NCBI GenBank assembly: GCA_025642065.1 | Contig: JAODUP010000146.1 | Span: forward strand, 1 to 64,000 | Source: Paralvinella palmiformis | Taxonomy: Eukaryota > Annelida > Polychaeta > Terebellida > Alvinellidae | Direction of reading: 5' to 3' | DNA length: 64,000 bases | Shown here: positions 1-12,200 of the stretch, in pieces | Layout: every line of letters starts with the position of its first letter | Position numbering within the stretch: the first letter of the stretch is position 1 | The notes under the pieces: generated by a model | Database searches by the model: none | Told to the model about the DNA's origin: nothing | Seen by the model: only the letters and a program-made list of their open reading frames with translations | Program-made: the position numbers and the translations under genes

Positions 1-539
1 TTGATGCAATTTTGATCTTATTATCATGCATACTGTCGGAGATATTAAAGAAACTTGGTTTTGCAATAATTGCGATGGCTAATTTGCATATTCGGAATAA
101 ATATATATGCTAATTGTTCCTAATAGTATTGGCAACATGTTTGAGACAGTATCTTGCATACTTTCGACAATATTGAATAACATAGATTTTTCGATAATGG
201 TGGCACTAATTTGCATATAAAAATATTTCCAAAGATTATCGGAATGACAACATCCAACTGGATTTCATCAGAGATCCCATGTGATGACAAATCCATATAA
301 AACCTTATATTATAAAAAATGCATAAGTTCATAATTTGGCAAATGGGCTAACGAGACTACACAGAATATATGCACTCACAGACCAAATTTATTTATTTTA
401 CTTTGGAGTCCTTTCCACTGATCCAGATCGTATCCGGAATCTATTTTTCAAAATCATTTTAATGGTATTTAACGAGTTACTTATATAATATTCTAAAAGA
501 TCGACTTTGTGATTTAATATTTGTATATTTTCTTTTTCA
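1..539. other. AT-rich stretch, no gene seen
   Basis: Only short unsupported ORFs occur on either strand and I recognise no protein, RNA or repeat family. The next feature begins at a polypyrimidine tract ending in CAG near 539. Confidence 0.5.
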
Positions 540-1582
540 GACGCAACGTTTTGCAGAACCAGTTGCAGTTGGTGAAGTAAACGAACGTTACCGTGCTGGA
601 ATTCCCCAAAATACACATCGTCGCAATAATTGTGCCGTAAACACGTGGACTAAGTGATCCATTGCACATACTAACAGAAGTATAGTCGATGAAGATGATA
701 ACGTTATCTGTGATAAGTTCTTAAAGATCCGGATCAGTTTCGATCACATGCCAGATGATCAACTCAATTATTGGGTAGCAAAGTTTATTTTGGAGATTCG
801 TAAGGAAGATGGCGTCGTGTACCCTCCAAAAACGGTGTTCGCGCTAGTTATGGACGTCCGAAGTGATGTAAACTTTCTAAACTTGAACAAATACTTACAT
901 ACACAACAAATGTTGCATAGTGAAATGAAGCGTCTCTCAAATAAAGGTCTGCAGCTACCAAATAAGAAGGCCGATGATCTTAGTGTAAATGGTGAGGATA
1001 ACCTATGGTCGTGCAAAGCCAAGAATTTGGTTCCTACGGTTCACTACTTGAATGGGAAGAATTTTGCATTACATGGAGGGCACGAACATCGGCGTCTACG
1101 CTATCGGCCAGCACAAATTACTGTTCACAAGGCGAAATAAGGAAATAGAGCTTACTTGAAATATAGTGAGGATGTTTCTAAAATAAATCAAGGAGAGCTA
1201 AAACAGAAAGATGTCACGTGCAAATGTACAAAAACTATATGGAAATGTCGCCAAAGGACGGGAGAGATGACATGTTTTACCTCCAACCACTACAACGTGA
1301 ACATCAGAATATTTGCTACAGCCGTCACCCAACAGGTGCAAATATATTAGCGACATTTACCCGTGAGATTGGATTTATTGGCTACTACACCACGGCGAAA
1401 TTGAAATAAGGCTATTTTGAACAAGAAAAATAGCTAAGCAAAATCTTAAATACAACATCCACTACACCTGTTGCTATCCCCACAACTACCGCCGGCAAAG
1501 TGGGGACTAGCATAGGAATGAGCACAGAAACCAGAGGCCAGTGCATATTCAATAACTGTGTATTTCATATTTCTAAATAAAA
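540..1582 (+). pseudogene. Crypton-like tyrosine recombinase (DUF3504) remnant
   Basis: This looks like a decayed tyrosine recombinase of the DUF3504 type, the Crypton-derived domain also found in host proteins such as QRICH1 and ZMYM2. Reading along + one sees an N-terminal helical segment (FAEPVAVGEVNERYRAGIP, 558 on), an in-frame stop where Trp is expected (TGA near 653), then an open stretch at 748-1137 with LNYWVAKFILEIRKEDG, YPPKTV and the typical NGKNFALHGGHEHRRL. The frame then shifts; SPKDGRDDMFYLQPL and GFIGYYTTAKLK continue at 1230-1407. A separate tail with CIFNNCVFHISK ends at a stop near 1582. The segment between YYTTAKLK and the tail, where the last catalytic residues should lie, looks shortened. 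An acceptor-like pyrimidine tract at 528-539 suggests an intron before it. I infer an inactive transposon copy; a decayed host paralogue is the alternative. Confidence 0.72.
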
Positions 1583-1739
1583 TGTTTTGTTTTCAGTTGT
1601 TTGGCATACACGGACGGGCATACACTTTCGAGGGGTTTTCTTCAGTGCCACGAGGCTCGGTATCGAAACCATACGAGCGGCATGCTGTTGGTAATACCGA
1701 CATAGGAAGAGCATTTTGAGTGAAGTTTCTATATCAATA

Positions 1740-1835
1740 AGAGGCTGAGATATACCGAAATTCTTATTTTGCGGTGGCCATTTTGAAAATAGAAAAATGG
1801 CGGCCATATGGGCATCAGCGCAAATGTAAACATTA
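1740..1835. repeat. Imperfect inverted repeat with GGCCATTTT / AAAATGGCGGCC arms
   Basis: GTGGCCATTTT at about 1774 is followed after a short A-rich loop by AAAAATGGCGGCC near 1793. The two arms are complementary and could form a hairpin. It may be the end of a small foldback element; no flanking duplication was recognised. Confidence 0.35.
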
Positions 1836-2117
1836 GTTTTCATATTCCTGATGTTATAAGCTTTTCAAAAATGTAGTGAATTGCTAATCTCTATAAAGTT
1901 TGAACGAAAGTTCTTTTATTGATATAGTGAACCTGATTAATAGCGGACTGAGGTTATATTGGGCATTGTATATTGTCACAATTGATCGAACCATGCGTGA
2001 TGACATCGCTCGGGCGTCTATTGTTCGGATATCAAGAGCCACGGTGTGTATTACTACTAGGCTCATCACCGCTAATTCGGCAGGACTGGTGACACTTGAC
2101 GAACTGAACTATATTTG

Positions 2118-3235
2118 TCACATCAATTTATGAAATTTTTGTTGATTATACCTGAGGAACATAAGATGTTTAAAATTATCATCAGTCAGACGACATATAT
2201 CTGAGCGAAATATCTTGCCACTTATGTTGAACACAGTCTTACTACTGGAGCAGACGATGATGGTATGCACAAAACCTTTGGAGCAAGCTTGGCCAATGAT
2301 GGATATTGCTCCGCATGGCACTCCCAGAAGCTAAGTGGATCAGCTTCTTTTAGTAGGCACGGTGTTTTGCAGTGGTCTTCTACTTAAGTTTGCAGATCAT
2401 TCGACATTGTCTCAAGGACTGGTGCATCTATAAGAGAACTGAAGAAGCCACGACGCTATTTGGTGAGGCTGTTCGTCTGTGCTCTGCAGACCTGGATCGG
2501 GAACCACACTACTGATACTAGTTGGTTTATGCTATAATGGTTCCGCTTAGAATCTGGCTTTCAGAATCGTATTTCGTCAGCCGCTCGTGGACAGAGTCCT
2601 TCAATGCCAAAACAAACTTCTATCTGTGTTTACTGGACAATTCTTCCAGCTCAGCCTTCAGAATACGCACACATGGCACAACCATGCTACCAGTCACAAC
2701 TCTGTCACCCTGAACACAGTGAGTAGCACTCTGAAATGGCGTCAAAACCTCTATCAAGTCTCTCAAAATGTTACGGTCATAGGCAGTGAGTTGATGTTGT
2801 GTATCCAGAGCACGAAGCTTGTCCTCATGAACATTCAGTATGGTGCGTACCATTGCCATTTGAGCATTTGCAGTTTGTAAGTGTGTGTGGTCCTCTAGTA
2901 TATCTGTGGCATGACTCGACTTGCGTATGTGTGATATAATAGCTGATGCCTTAGCAAGCACCGTGTTGATAGCATCCGCTTGCTTGAAACCATCCTTGAT
3001 AACAAGTTGTAATGTATGTGCGAAACCGGACACATGCTCATTGACATAATTAAACAAAGAATCATCAGACACCGTGGTTGCTACACCATCATCATCACGA
3101 GAGTCCTCACTGGTGGATTGACTCGCATCATCTACATCCTCAAAGCCTGGCAGTAAAAGGCTTTCAACATATTGGCGGCGTTGTCTGTGACGATCCGAGA
3201 GACGTTGTTTGTGAGTTTTAAATCGAATAGTAAAC
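2118..3235 (-). pseudogene. hAT-family transposase remnant
   Basis: Minus-strand coding resembling the ZBED-like branch of hAT transposases. The longest open part (3072-2620) includes FNYVNEHVSGFAHTLQLVIK, the stretch with the conserved H-x-LQL motif of the hAT core, and continues through helical sequence with TPFQSATHCVQGDRVVTGSM. Stops and shifts follow. The C-terminal dimerisation region is readable across frames at about 2330-2118: WECHAEQYPSLAKLAPKVLC, then SSSAP, and in another frame CRLTDDNFKHLMFL. An acidic segment (FEDVDDASQSTSEDSRDDD) precedes the open part at 3140-3080. Multiple frame breaks indicate an inactive copy. I did not find terminal inverted repeats or an 8-bp target duplication. 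Confidence 0.75.
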
Positions 3236-3474
3236 TTCCTGACAGTGGAAAACTAGATCTAAATTTATATATTAGTCGTGTAAAGTTTTGAAAGTTTGAT
3301 ACCAAAATTGGTGTTATATAGCTTTATAAATAACAAACAACATTTTCAATAACATTTAACTGATATAAAACATACATTGTACTTCACGTATTTTCATATT
3401 CAGTTATATACTATTTTAACTAGATAAACCTAAAGATTGGTATATTCCTAGTGGAATAAAAATCCGTCAATGTT

Positions 3475-3476
<2 letters not shown>

Positions 3477-3550
<74 letters not shown>
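3477..3550. repeat. (TA)n microsatellite
   Basis: About 70 bases of uninterrupted TA dinucleotides, opened by TGTGTG. Confidence 0.97.
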
Positions 3551-3552
<2 letters not shown>

Positions 3553-3734
3553 CCACTATATATAATTTCAAGTTTGTATATCATCAAGTTTTCGAATCAT
3601 TGAATTCTACGCACGAGTAAAATGCAAATACGTATTCTGCCAAATCAATTCTTATATTTTAGACCCTATCTCAACATAAATACATAAATTATATCAGATG
3701 GCTCACTTAATTTAACAACAAAAACAACATTGAT

Positions 3735-3950
3735 AATAATAATAATAACAATATTAATAATTTCAAAACTTCTATAGCGCTAATATCCTATAAAATAATC
3801 GAGTTCTGTGGCGAAGCTAGTACAGAGGTTGGGCAAACTCATAGTCCGGGAATAATCCAATGTTCATCAACAATTATCAGATGGAAAGGAAATGTAGGAA
3901 GGATAAGCAAGTCTGAAGAGGTGAGTTTTCAAATAGTGACGGAAAGAAAT
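3735..3950 (-). mobile_element. 5'-truncated CR1/L2-type LINE 3' end
   Basis: This stretch matches 14150-14345 in the same orientation, sharing GTTGGGCAAACTCATAGTCC (GTTGGCCAAACTCATAGTCC in the other copy), ATCAGATGGA and GTGAGTTTTCAAA. It ends, on the minus strand, in a TTATTATTATTAT tail, as CR1/L2 elements do. Since the 14 kb copy is the 3' end of a LINE with readable reverse transcriptase, this is a short dead copy of the same family. Confidence 0.7.
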
Positions 3951-4350
3951 TATGCTATTTTCATCCAAGTTACTTCATGTAAAGAATGAAAAGATTTTGT
4001 TTCAAAAATAAGCTTGCGAAGAGAACAACACTAACTTAGAACAAACTGTAAACTCCAAATAGGTAAGTACAACATATTTGATCGCATCTGTATCGCTAAA
4101 ACGTTTAATATCATTCAAAAATTTACAAAAAAGGAACTTCACTAATTTGCAAATGCCCATTATGCAGAATGATGGGGTATTATTAGATATTTAACCGAAA
4201 GAAATAAAAGCATCAAAATTATTCATCACTTGTAACATTTTGAGAAATTCATCATATTCAGGAAAACAGATTCAAATACGAACTAAAATAGTGTATATTT
4301 TCGTTTAATAAACGTTAAATTATATTGGTGTTATTCTAAACAACACATAC

Positions 4351-4542
4351 CAGTATATACAGGAGATGCGCTGCTTTCCTTGCGACTTTTTTCGATTAAT
4401 GTTGCTGCTGAATCACCTGCCACAGCCCATACATACACTTTATAACCTTTTCCTGGTGTAAGATTATTGAAAGCGTATGAATTATTTGGATTAGTTGCTT
4501 CTTCAATGCACCCACAGCTCGTTGGGTTTATGGACAAAGGCC
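4351..4542 (-). CDS. Orphan fibronectin type III exon (partial gene)
   Basis: A 192-base minus-strand open exon that encodes what looks like the C-terminal half of a fibronectin type III module: NNLTPGKGYKVYVWAVAGDS has the conserved L-T-P-G-x-x-Y-x-V-x-V-W-A pattern of strands E to F. It is preceded by TTAAG and followed by a good donor, ACTG/GTATGTG. Both boundaries are phase 1, the usual symmetric phase of shuffled extracellular modules. No stop interrupts it. FN3 modules normally sit in cell-surface or matrix proteins. I found no neighbouring exon in the window, so either the rest of the gene is far away across large introns or this is a stranded duplicate. The precise protein is not identifiable from one module. 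Confidence 0.6.
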
Positions 4543-6065
4543 CTTAATTGGGTTATACAACAAGGGTCATGCAACCCAAGAATTGACTTCTAGGAAGCAC
4601 AATAACTGCCGTACAAATCAATAAAGTATAAATACTTTTCGGTAATGAATGGCACTTGTCCATATACTAAGACTCTCAATACTAATATAAAATCATATAC
4701 TATTATTAATCCTATTTTTCGTATAATTTTAATGAAAATCGAATGCTGAATTCAATATATGGCTATGCTTAAAATCCAGAATATTTACTTTCTAGAAAAG
4801 GAAAGATGTTTTGGAGAAAGGAAGGCTGTAGTCTTTTCAGATAAATATTAGTCTCATCACCAGAATTATAATCTGAGGTTAAACTAGCAAGGCTTAGCAG
4901 CCATTTTTTCTTAGATTTCTAATCACCTAACAAAGCCTCTTCTGTTACAGAAATATGATTCGTTTTTCTATTCCTCAATGTTGTCTTCATTCTAAACAGC
5001 AGCATACTTTATCTTTCCACCATTTCCAAATGCTGGTGTGCTTCAAGATTTATAATCCAATATTTTAGAGGGACCTAGGTGCTCTCCGGTATATGGTCAT
5101 AATGACAATATGAAAGGATTCGTATCAGCGGTCTAAGCATGACTTCTAGAGAAGAATCCTAGATTGTTGTCCAAAACACAATCTTGTTTTGAAAGACATA
5201 GGCTTAATAATATCATTTGTTATTTCTGTACAAAGCATTTACACCCATTTGCACCATCGACAAAGAGCAGATAAATTAAGTAAGCATCTGACAGGCATTG
5301 CTCTAAAATAAACCATGCTGGAAAATGCTAATTCTATACCATTTTTTATAGATGATTAGGTTTATTATTTATTAAAAGGATTAGCAAAAACAACGTTTGG
5401 TACTCCAGCAAAATGTGGGTCATTATCAATTTCTAGATTCATTAGTCAGCTTGTATTCGCTTCACTTCCAACCTTTCGTCATGAGTAGAAAATATTAAGA
5501 TAATTCAATGGATCTTGCTGTAGGATCTCCTTCATTCCAAAAGCTTTCGGACCTCTCACAGACACACATAGAACATTGTTTGCTAGAAATCATGAATAAT
5601 GCTGATAAACTGATTGAAGAATTAGATCTCGAGCTTATATTGAAGAGTAAGTGGCTACATACACAGAATATCTGATTTGACAACAATCCTGCAGATAAAC
5701 CTTTGCCATATCAAAACAGAGCTTTCAGGATGCAAAGTTGTGTTCAAGTCTTAGAAAGAGTATTGGAAACACTTTAAATAAGCTTTACAAATCATGTTTT
5801 TCAATAAGATAAAATAATAGGCGCCAACCCTGGGCACATCCACGTAGAAAACATGGTATAACCAAGATTTTCGGTATAGTGGGTGTGTGGGTTAAAAGCA
5901 AAACATTGTTAGCATACACGCATTTAGTTTTAAATTGGGCTATCCAACATAGTTAAGACTTTCAGTATTGCGCATATACTGGTGGATCGCTCTATGCTGG
6001 GTTAAATTTGCTGTAAGTTCATATGTGAGGTCATCATAAACTATTCCATGAATGTCAAGGTCTTT
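4543..6065. other. Gene-poor stretch with unrecognised open fragments
   Basis: No feature is firmly supported. On + at 5505-5670 an open reading (SFQKLSDLSQTHIEHCLLEI, then NNADKLIEELDLE) looks protein-like but I cannot assign it; it stops at TGA near 5672 and may be a transposase scrap. Confidence 0.3.
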
Positions 6066-6069
6066 TACA

Positions 6070-7700
6070 TTTACTTATTCCAATAACGATTGTCTGGATC
6101 GTGCATATATAAGACAATTTAAAAAGTACTGATTGTGGCCATCTCTTGGATCACCGCATGATCAACGAGGACTGTCAACTACCTGCACATCATTATAATG
6201 CAGATTGGCTTTCAGCAGAGTGAATCCTATTCTCATCTGAGACAAATGAAAATTTTCCGACCTAGAACCATAATAATGTAATCGATTTGCTGGCGCCTAA
6301 ATGCCAAATTAATTTTGTTTTTGATTCCACAAAAGCTAACTGAAATATTAATATAACTATTCAACTTATTCAATTCAAATGTGGAATAAACAATTTAAAA
6401 AGTACTGATGATGCTCCTCTCTTGGATCAGCACACTGTCAACGAGAACTGTTAGCTACACGAATATTATAAAGTAGATGGCCTATCAGCAGACTGAATTA
6501 TATTATCATCCGAGATAAATTAACATTTTCCTATCTAGAAGCATAATAATGTAACCAATTTTGCAGACGCCTAATTGACAAATTAATTTTGTTTTTAAAT
6601 CGACAAAAATCTGAGAGAACCCCGGTCTAATTAATATTTATAGGGTGTCAACTTGTTTAGGGCAGATACTGCCTTCACAGTAAGGTTACTGATATGTCTG
6701 TGTCGTGAGAGATCCCCGCAGAGTAGGACCTAGTACAAAAGCTCCCTCTATCATTAGTTTCGGGATTATCCCATCAGGTCCAGACTCCTCGTTTGCATTT
6801 AATTTCTCCAGAGAATATATGGTGTCAGCCTCTTTGACATATCAAGTTTCCAATATGTTGTTACATAATATGGTATATTCAAGAGGCAGCAATGCAATTC
6901 TGTCGTCGAGTTTTGCCACTTTTTGGGGAAATATTGAATTTATCTGGATCAGTAGTAATTATGGTACCGTTGCAGTGTAACTTTAGAATCCAGGTTTGGG
7001 AATTGCCAAAAAGGTGGGGGGTCATTGAAAACAACCACCATTTACGAGGATTGTTACTAAATTGGCTTTTCATGCTTCATAATACTTTTTGCACATGTTC
7101 AAATTTCTAAATTTCTAAATTGTTGCCACGCTCTTAAAGTGTTATCAGGTTTTGCCAATCTGTCTGCCCTATTCTTGGGGGGGGGGTTGTAATCGTCGTA
7201 AATAGCCGTTATAGAAAGGTTTATCCCAAGGTCTAACATGGACCATTTTGCTATGTATGGTTTCTCCATTTATATTTAGCAATGTATCGGTCCAGTTTTG
7301 GCAATACAATCTATAGTATCATGGTCAAAACACGCATTCGAGTTTAGTTATTCAATTTGTTCCCTATATGTCACGATAGTCAGCCTTACCAAAGTGTTAC
7401 ATCAATCTGTCGTAGCTTTCAGGTTTGGCTATTTTGAAATTGAGCCTAACATTTACGGTATGGTGAACATTGTTTGAAACTGGTGGCAACAACTCATCCA
7501 TCTGAATTATATTGCTACAATTGGTTAATATCTGGTCATGTGCAGATTCAGATGTATCAGTGATCCTGGTTGAAACATTTAAAAGTTTTGTTAAGTTAAT
7601 GGCTTTAATGAACTCCATCAGTTTATTATTGTGATATGTGAATCGGTCTGCGTTGAGGTAATCAGTCATAATAATATATATTTTTCCAAGACGTAATGCT
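6070..7700 (-). mobile_element. Non-LTR retrotransposon (LINE), broken, with endonuclease and duplicated 3' tail
   Basis: A decayed minus-strand LINE. At 7669-7397 an open stretch reads as the C-terminal half of an AP-like endonuclease: NNKLMEFIKAINLTKLLN, then TRITDTSESAHDQILTN, a V-LPPVSNNVHHTV block where the catalytic SDH motif is expected (here SNNVHH, so degenerate), and KPESYDRLM. Near 6830-6730 LEKLNANEESGPDGMIPKLM matches the endonuclease-to-RT linker (SGPDGI-type motif). The reverse-transcriptase core is missing. At 6345-6110 a zinc-knuckle tail is readable (SPRCSCGDPRDGHNQYFLNC), and a second, more decayed copy of the same tail occupies 6615-6385. Deletions and stops make it inactive. 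The clade is uncertain; the cysteine-rich tail fits LINEs of the CR1/Jockey/I group. Confidence 0.7.
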
Positions 7701-9285
7701 CAGGTGTCTTTTTTTGTTTTTAATTTCGTAGCCTGAAGGATTTCTCCGAAAAAAAGGGGCTAATTTGGAACTACACAGGTTTCACGATAAAAATAAATTA
7801 AGAGAAGATTATTTTTTATTAAACGATCATAAGTCCTATCATTCATTACAGCATCTTGATATTTTATAATAACATAAATTACCTAATGTGGAGCACTTTC
7901 AATGATCCAATTTGTTTCATTTGAAGAATAAAAAGATTTTGTTTCAAAAAATAATATTACGAAGAAAACTTGATAAGTACGCTTAACTAGTATTTATCAA
8001 AGTAGCAAATCTGATTAAATCGATGTAATCATCAAGAGCTGTTATCGTTTTCAACTGGTCAAGTATTTATTTATGTTAAAACTGGTCAGAAAAGCAAGTA
8101 TGACTATAAAAGTATTACTATATCAATATCAATTATCATAACGGTGTCCCAATGATAACTATTATTGATACACTAAGCTCTCATATATATAGTACACAGT
8201 GTTGCCGGTAATTTACATGATCCACATAACAAGACAAAGGCGTACTATCAATTTAAACCGTCTAAGTCTGGTGAGCTTAAATATCATCTCTCTGACTATT
8301 ACTTTAACCATAATATTTAAGTTTCTTAAACAAGGTATCAGGTGTTTCAATAATCACCCAAATGAGGTAATATGGACATTTTCTGTACTTTTGGTATCGT
8401 TTTAAAGGATAATGTATTATGAAACGCTACACAGTTTGTTATGTTTTTAATATGAACCGTCCTTAGAGCTACGTGTGTGGTTAATTGACAGGTTAATCAA
8501 ATATTAACTAGATTTTAAACCTTCAGTGTGTGTAAAGGATAAAATCTTTTTGAAAGTATTCCATAAATTAATATTATTGTTATGGATGTACAAAAATACC
8601 TTTGACTTGATCATTCAAACAATAAACATATGCAGATTAATACATAAAAAAGGAATCTGCATGTCTTATTCGGTAGTATTTTGTTTATACTTCTATTATT
8701 ACATTTACACACAATAACTAGAAGCTTCCCCGTATACACTTGTTAACTTGATATCTCCTCGGTATATAGTATAAGTTTCTGTTGTATTCCATGTTAGGTT
8801 TAAACTCGTTGAGGTAGGTATTACATCAGAACCTTCACGTAGAGCACATTGGACGTCTTTACACCAGATTAGCATATGTGTAAATATAAATTATATATTA
8901 ATGATAATCAAAGCTTTTTTTAACACAATTAGAACATGCAATTGAAATTACTGCTTATTAGATACAACCGTTGCCAAATTTAAAGCAAGAAGCGAAACAA
9001 AGCATTATCATTTATTATGTTTAATATCTATTAGAAAAATAATACATTTATTAGTTGTAACGATACCAAAACACATATATTAATGGTAATGTGTACTGAG
9101 ATCTGACTGTTGTCAGTAATGAATGTTTGTTGCAGCTTCGGTTGAGATCTACTTCAGGAAATATTGCTTTGTTTTACTAAAGTAATTACTAGGGCTGAGA
9201 ATTGGGTTTAAGTTGTTTTACTGGAGTTAACAGAAAACCTATTCAGAGCTCCAGGAGACATTGTTTAATATAAGGTTTTCTTACA
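7701..9285. other. AT-rich spacer, nothing recognised
   Basis: Short unsupported ORFs only. A 40-base piece at about 7924-7965 (AAAAAGATTTTGTTTCAAAA) repeats one at about 3988-4025, so scraps of a dispersed repeat are present. Confidence 0.4.
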
Positions 9286-9289
9286 TTTT

Positions 9290-12200
9290 GCTAGAAACCA
9301 AGGAACTAGCTAGATTTTTGTGTTTAGAATAAGCTGTGATGATTCTATCTTCATAATCATTCAGAACTTATTTCTGTTGGAGAGTTGTATAATGTGTTTT
9401 AATTATTCTTGCTACTATGTCAGCCGTTTTTGAAAATGGTACCACAAATGGGACAACGTCCTCATTTTGTATAGGTTTTATAACATCTTCATATCTTTTC
9501 TTATTAAGACCTCCCGGTTCTAATGTACCTAGGGTATCTATCCAAAATGATTCCCGAATTAATCTATTTATCTTGTCTGGAGTGTATGAACCTGTAGTAG
9601 GTAACTGCTCAATCGGAATTAAACCATAATCTTCTAGAGATGGTTCAGACAAGTCTTTATTTATCTGTGTATGTTCTAGAAGATGCGTGAATAATGCAAA
9701 AGACATCACTTTTGAATTGGCCATTCCTTTTAACACGAAGTTCGCCATTACTCTCGCCTACATACTGTTTAGAGCAACGTAAACATTCAAAGATATATAT
9801 TATGTTAGATGAGCTACAGTTTAAATTGGTAACTGTACTTGTAATATTGTGACAAGAACATCAAAATCTGTAAAAAAATACAAATCCTTAAAAACCGTGA
9901 GATTTGAGACTTCCAGATTCCTTGAAAAGTATGTTTAAGGTGAAAGGAATCCTTACGCAAGAGTTTATTAATAATCCATTTTCATTTTCTGGATCTTTAA
10001 ATATGGTTGTATTCAATAAATCAATTTTCTGCTTATTTAATGTAGCTTTAAATCTAATCGGTGGTTCGTGATTATTTAAACTATCCAAACATCCATGAAA
10101 CGCCTTTTCTCCGTGGTGCCACACAATAAATATATAATCTAAATAACGATAGTATGTATGTGGTTTTAAAGCTGCTTTATATAAGGCCTCCTTCTCAAAT
10201 TTAGCCATGTATATGTTGGCATAATTAGAAGCCCAATCCCGGCCCATTGAAGTGCCAGTGGCCTGAATATACTATTGCCCGTTAAAGAGAAAATCGTTAT
10301 TTTTTTTATGATAATTCAAGGAGTTGTATTATACCGTCATATAAGGGACCTCGAAATTGAAGTGCTTCACTCACTGCATTAAGCCCTTTAGCATGGTCAA
10401 TATTTGTATACATGCTCTCAACATCTGATGTTATAAGCAAGCATCCATCAGGTATGACCAGCTTTGCAATTTTATCTACAAAAAGTATTTTTTATATAAG
10501 AAGGGTGCTTCATTGCAGGTGGTTTAAGATTACCGTCGATGAAACTTGCAACATTTTTATATTCACTATTGCAGTCAGATACTATAGGTCTACCAGGTGG
10601 CATCTTATCTGGAAAAGTCCAACTGTTAAATGCCTTATGAATTTTGGGAAGTATATAGAAGCGCCGAGGCCTTAGATTAATTGGCGGTAATAAATATTGC
10701 AATTGTTTATCTGTGATAACACCAGAATTTCTTAATCTATTTAATATTTCTGCAACCTTTACTAATGTTTAGGGAAATAAAGGAGTTTAATTTTTTTGTA
10801 GTGATGAGTATTATTTAGTTGTCGATAACCCTCAGATAAATAATACGTTTTTTATCCATTATCACTGGTGCTGAACTTTTCTCTGTTTTTATAAATACTA
10901 AACTCTTATTGCTGCGGATATTTCTGAGCGCTAATGATTCCGACTGGTCTATATTATTCATTTCCTTCAGAATAGTTAAGCTCTTTATTTATGATGTGAA
11001 GTTTGAAATACACTGAAGCAGATATGGGTCTATTACTTTATCAGTTGGGATCCAGTTGGATTCCAACACAAACGTCTTACTGTTTTTAATATAGTTGTTA
11101 CGGCAACATCTAAAAAAATATTAATTTTTTTATTTTCTACCCAAGTTAAACACTGCATTTGTGATTGCTGTTTTATCAATATCAGGGGTAGGAACAAATG
11201 ACAAACTTTAATTATTAAATTAATCTCCTTTTCCGAAAGCATATAAGAAGAAAGATTAATTATATTACGATTATTGTTAGAACAGGGGGTCAAATTGACC
11301 TTCTGGTTCATTTAGTTTAAATAACTTAACCAGTGACAAAACATAGCATTGGCCGTGTTTTCACGACATTTAAATTATTATGTATATCACTGGAAGAATT
11401 CTGGAAGACCTTCTCATCTAATTTAGGTATAATGTTGACTTCTTTATATTGAGTCATTGATTTGTTTATTCTATTTAAGTTTGAATGATCTGCTTGTGGA
11501 AGCCGAGAGGAATAATTAATTTCCGTTAAATATATTTTAATTGTTGGAATCTCGCTCATACCCAAGTCATCATTGTCATTAAATTTCGACATGATGTTTT
11601 GACAGAGGCCGAGCTTCTATCATGTAAACCAACATTTAAAAAATTTAATTTCGGTACCTTCTTAGTGGCTCTATCCTTCTTCAGCATACCCATAACGTGC
11701 TGGAAACGGGCTCCCGGAAAACTACCTATTTGAATATCCTCTTTTGAAGAGGACGTAATAGCTGCAAGTCCTCCAGTACCCATTATCAGTATGTCCTGCT
11801 CTATAGCTGGTGGCCACTTCCATTCAGCTTTCTTCAGTCTGTGTGTTGTTACCACAGCCGGAAAAGACGATGTTGTCTTTCGCCCTCCCATTACAGTCTT
11901 TCGTTTCCGTGGTGGAGGACAGGATGGAGACGTGTCCTCTACTGGTGACGATGGAGATGGAGGACCTCTTTTGCGTTGATTCAGTCGAATCCTGCACCTC
12001 TAATGAAGAGACTAAAGAATCAACCGGCTCACCTATCCTCCACGGAGATTTAGCTTCCGGTGATTCTATTGAAATTATAGATATTTGGGTTAAATCCCGG
12101 ATCGGTGTTTCGAAAATGGGGGTATGTGTTTTGTTATGTTTCTGTGAAGCAGGTGTATTTGTGTTACTGTTTGGTGCTAATGCACCAAACCGGTTAGTTG

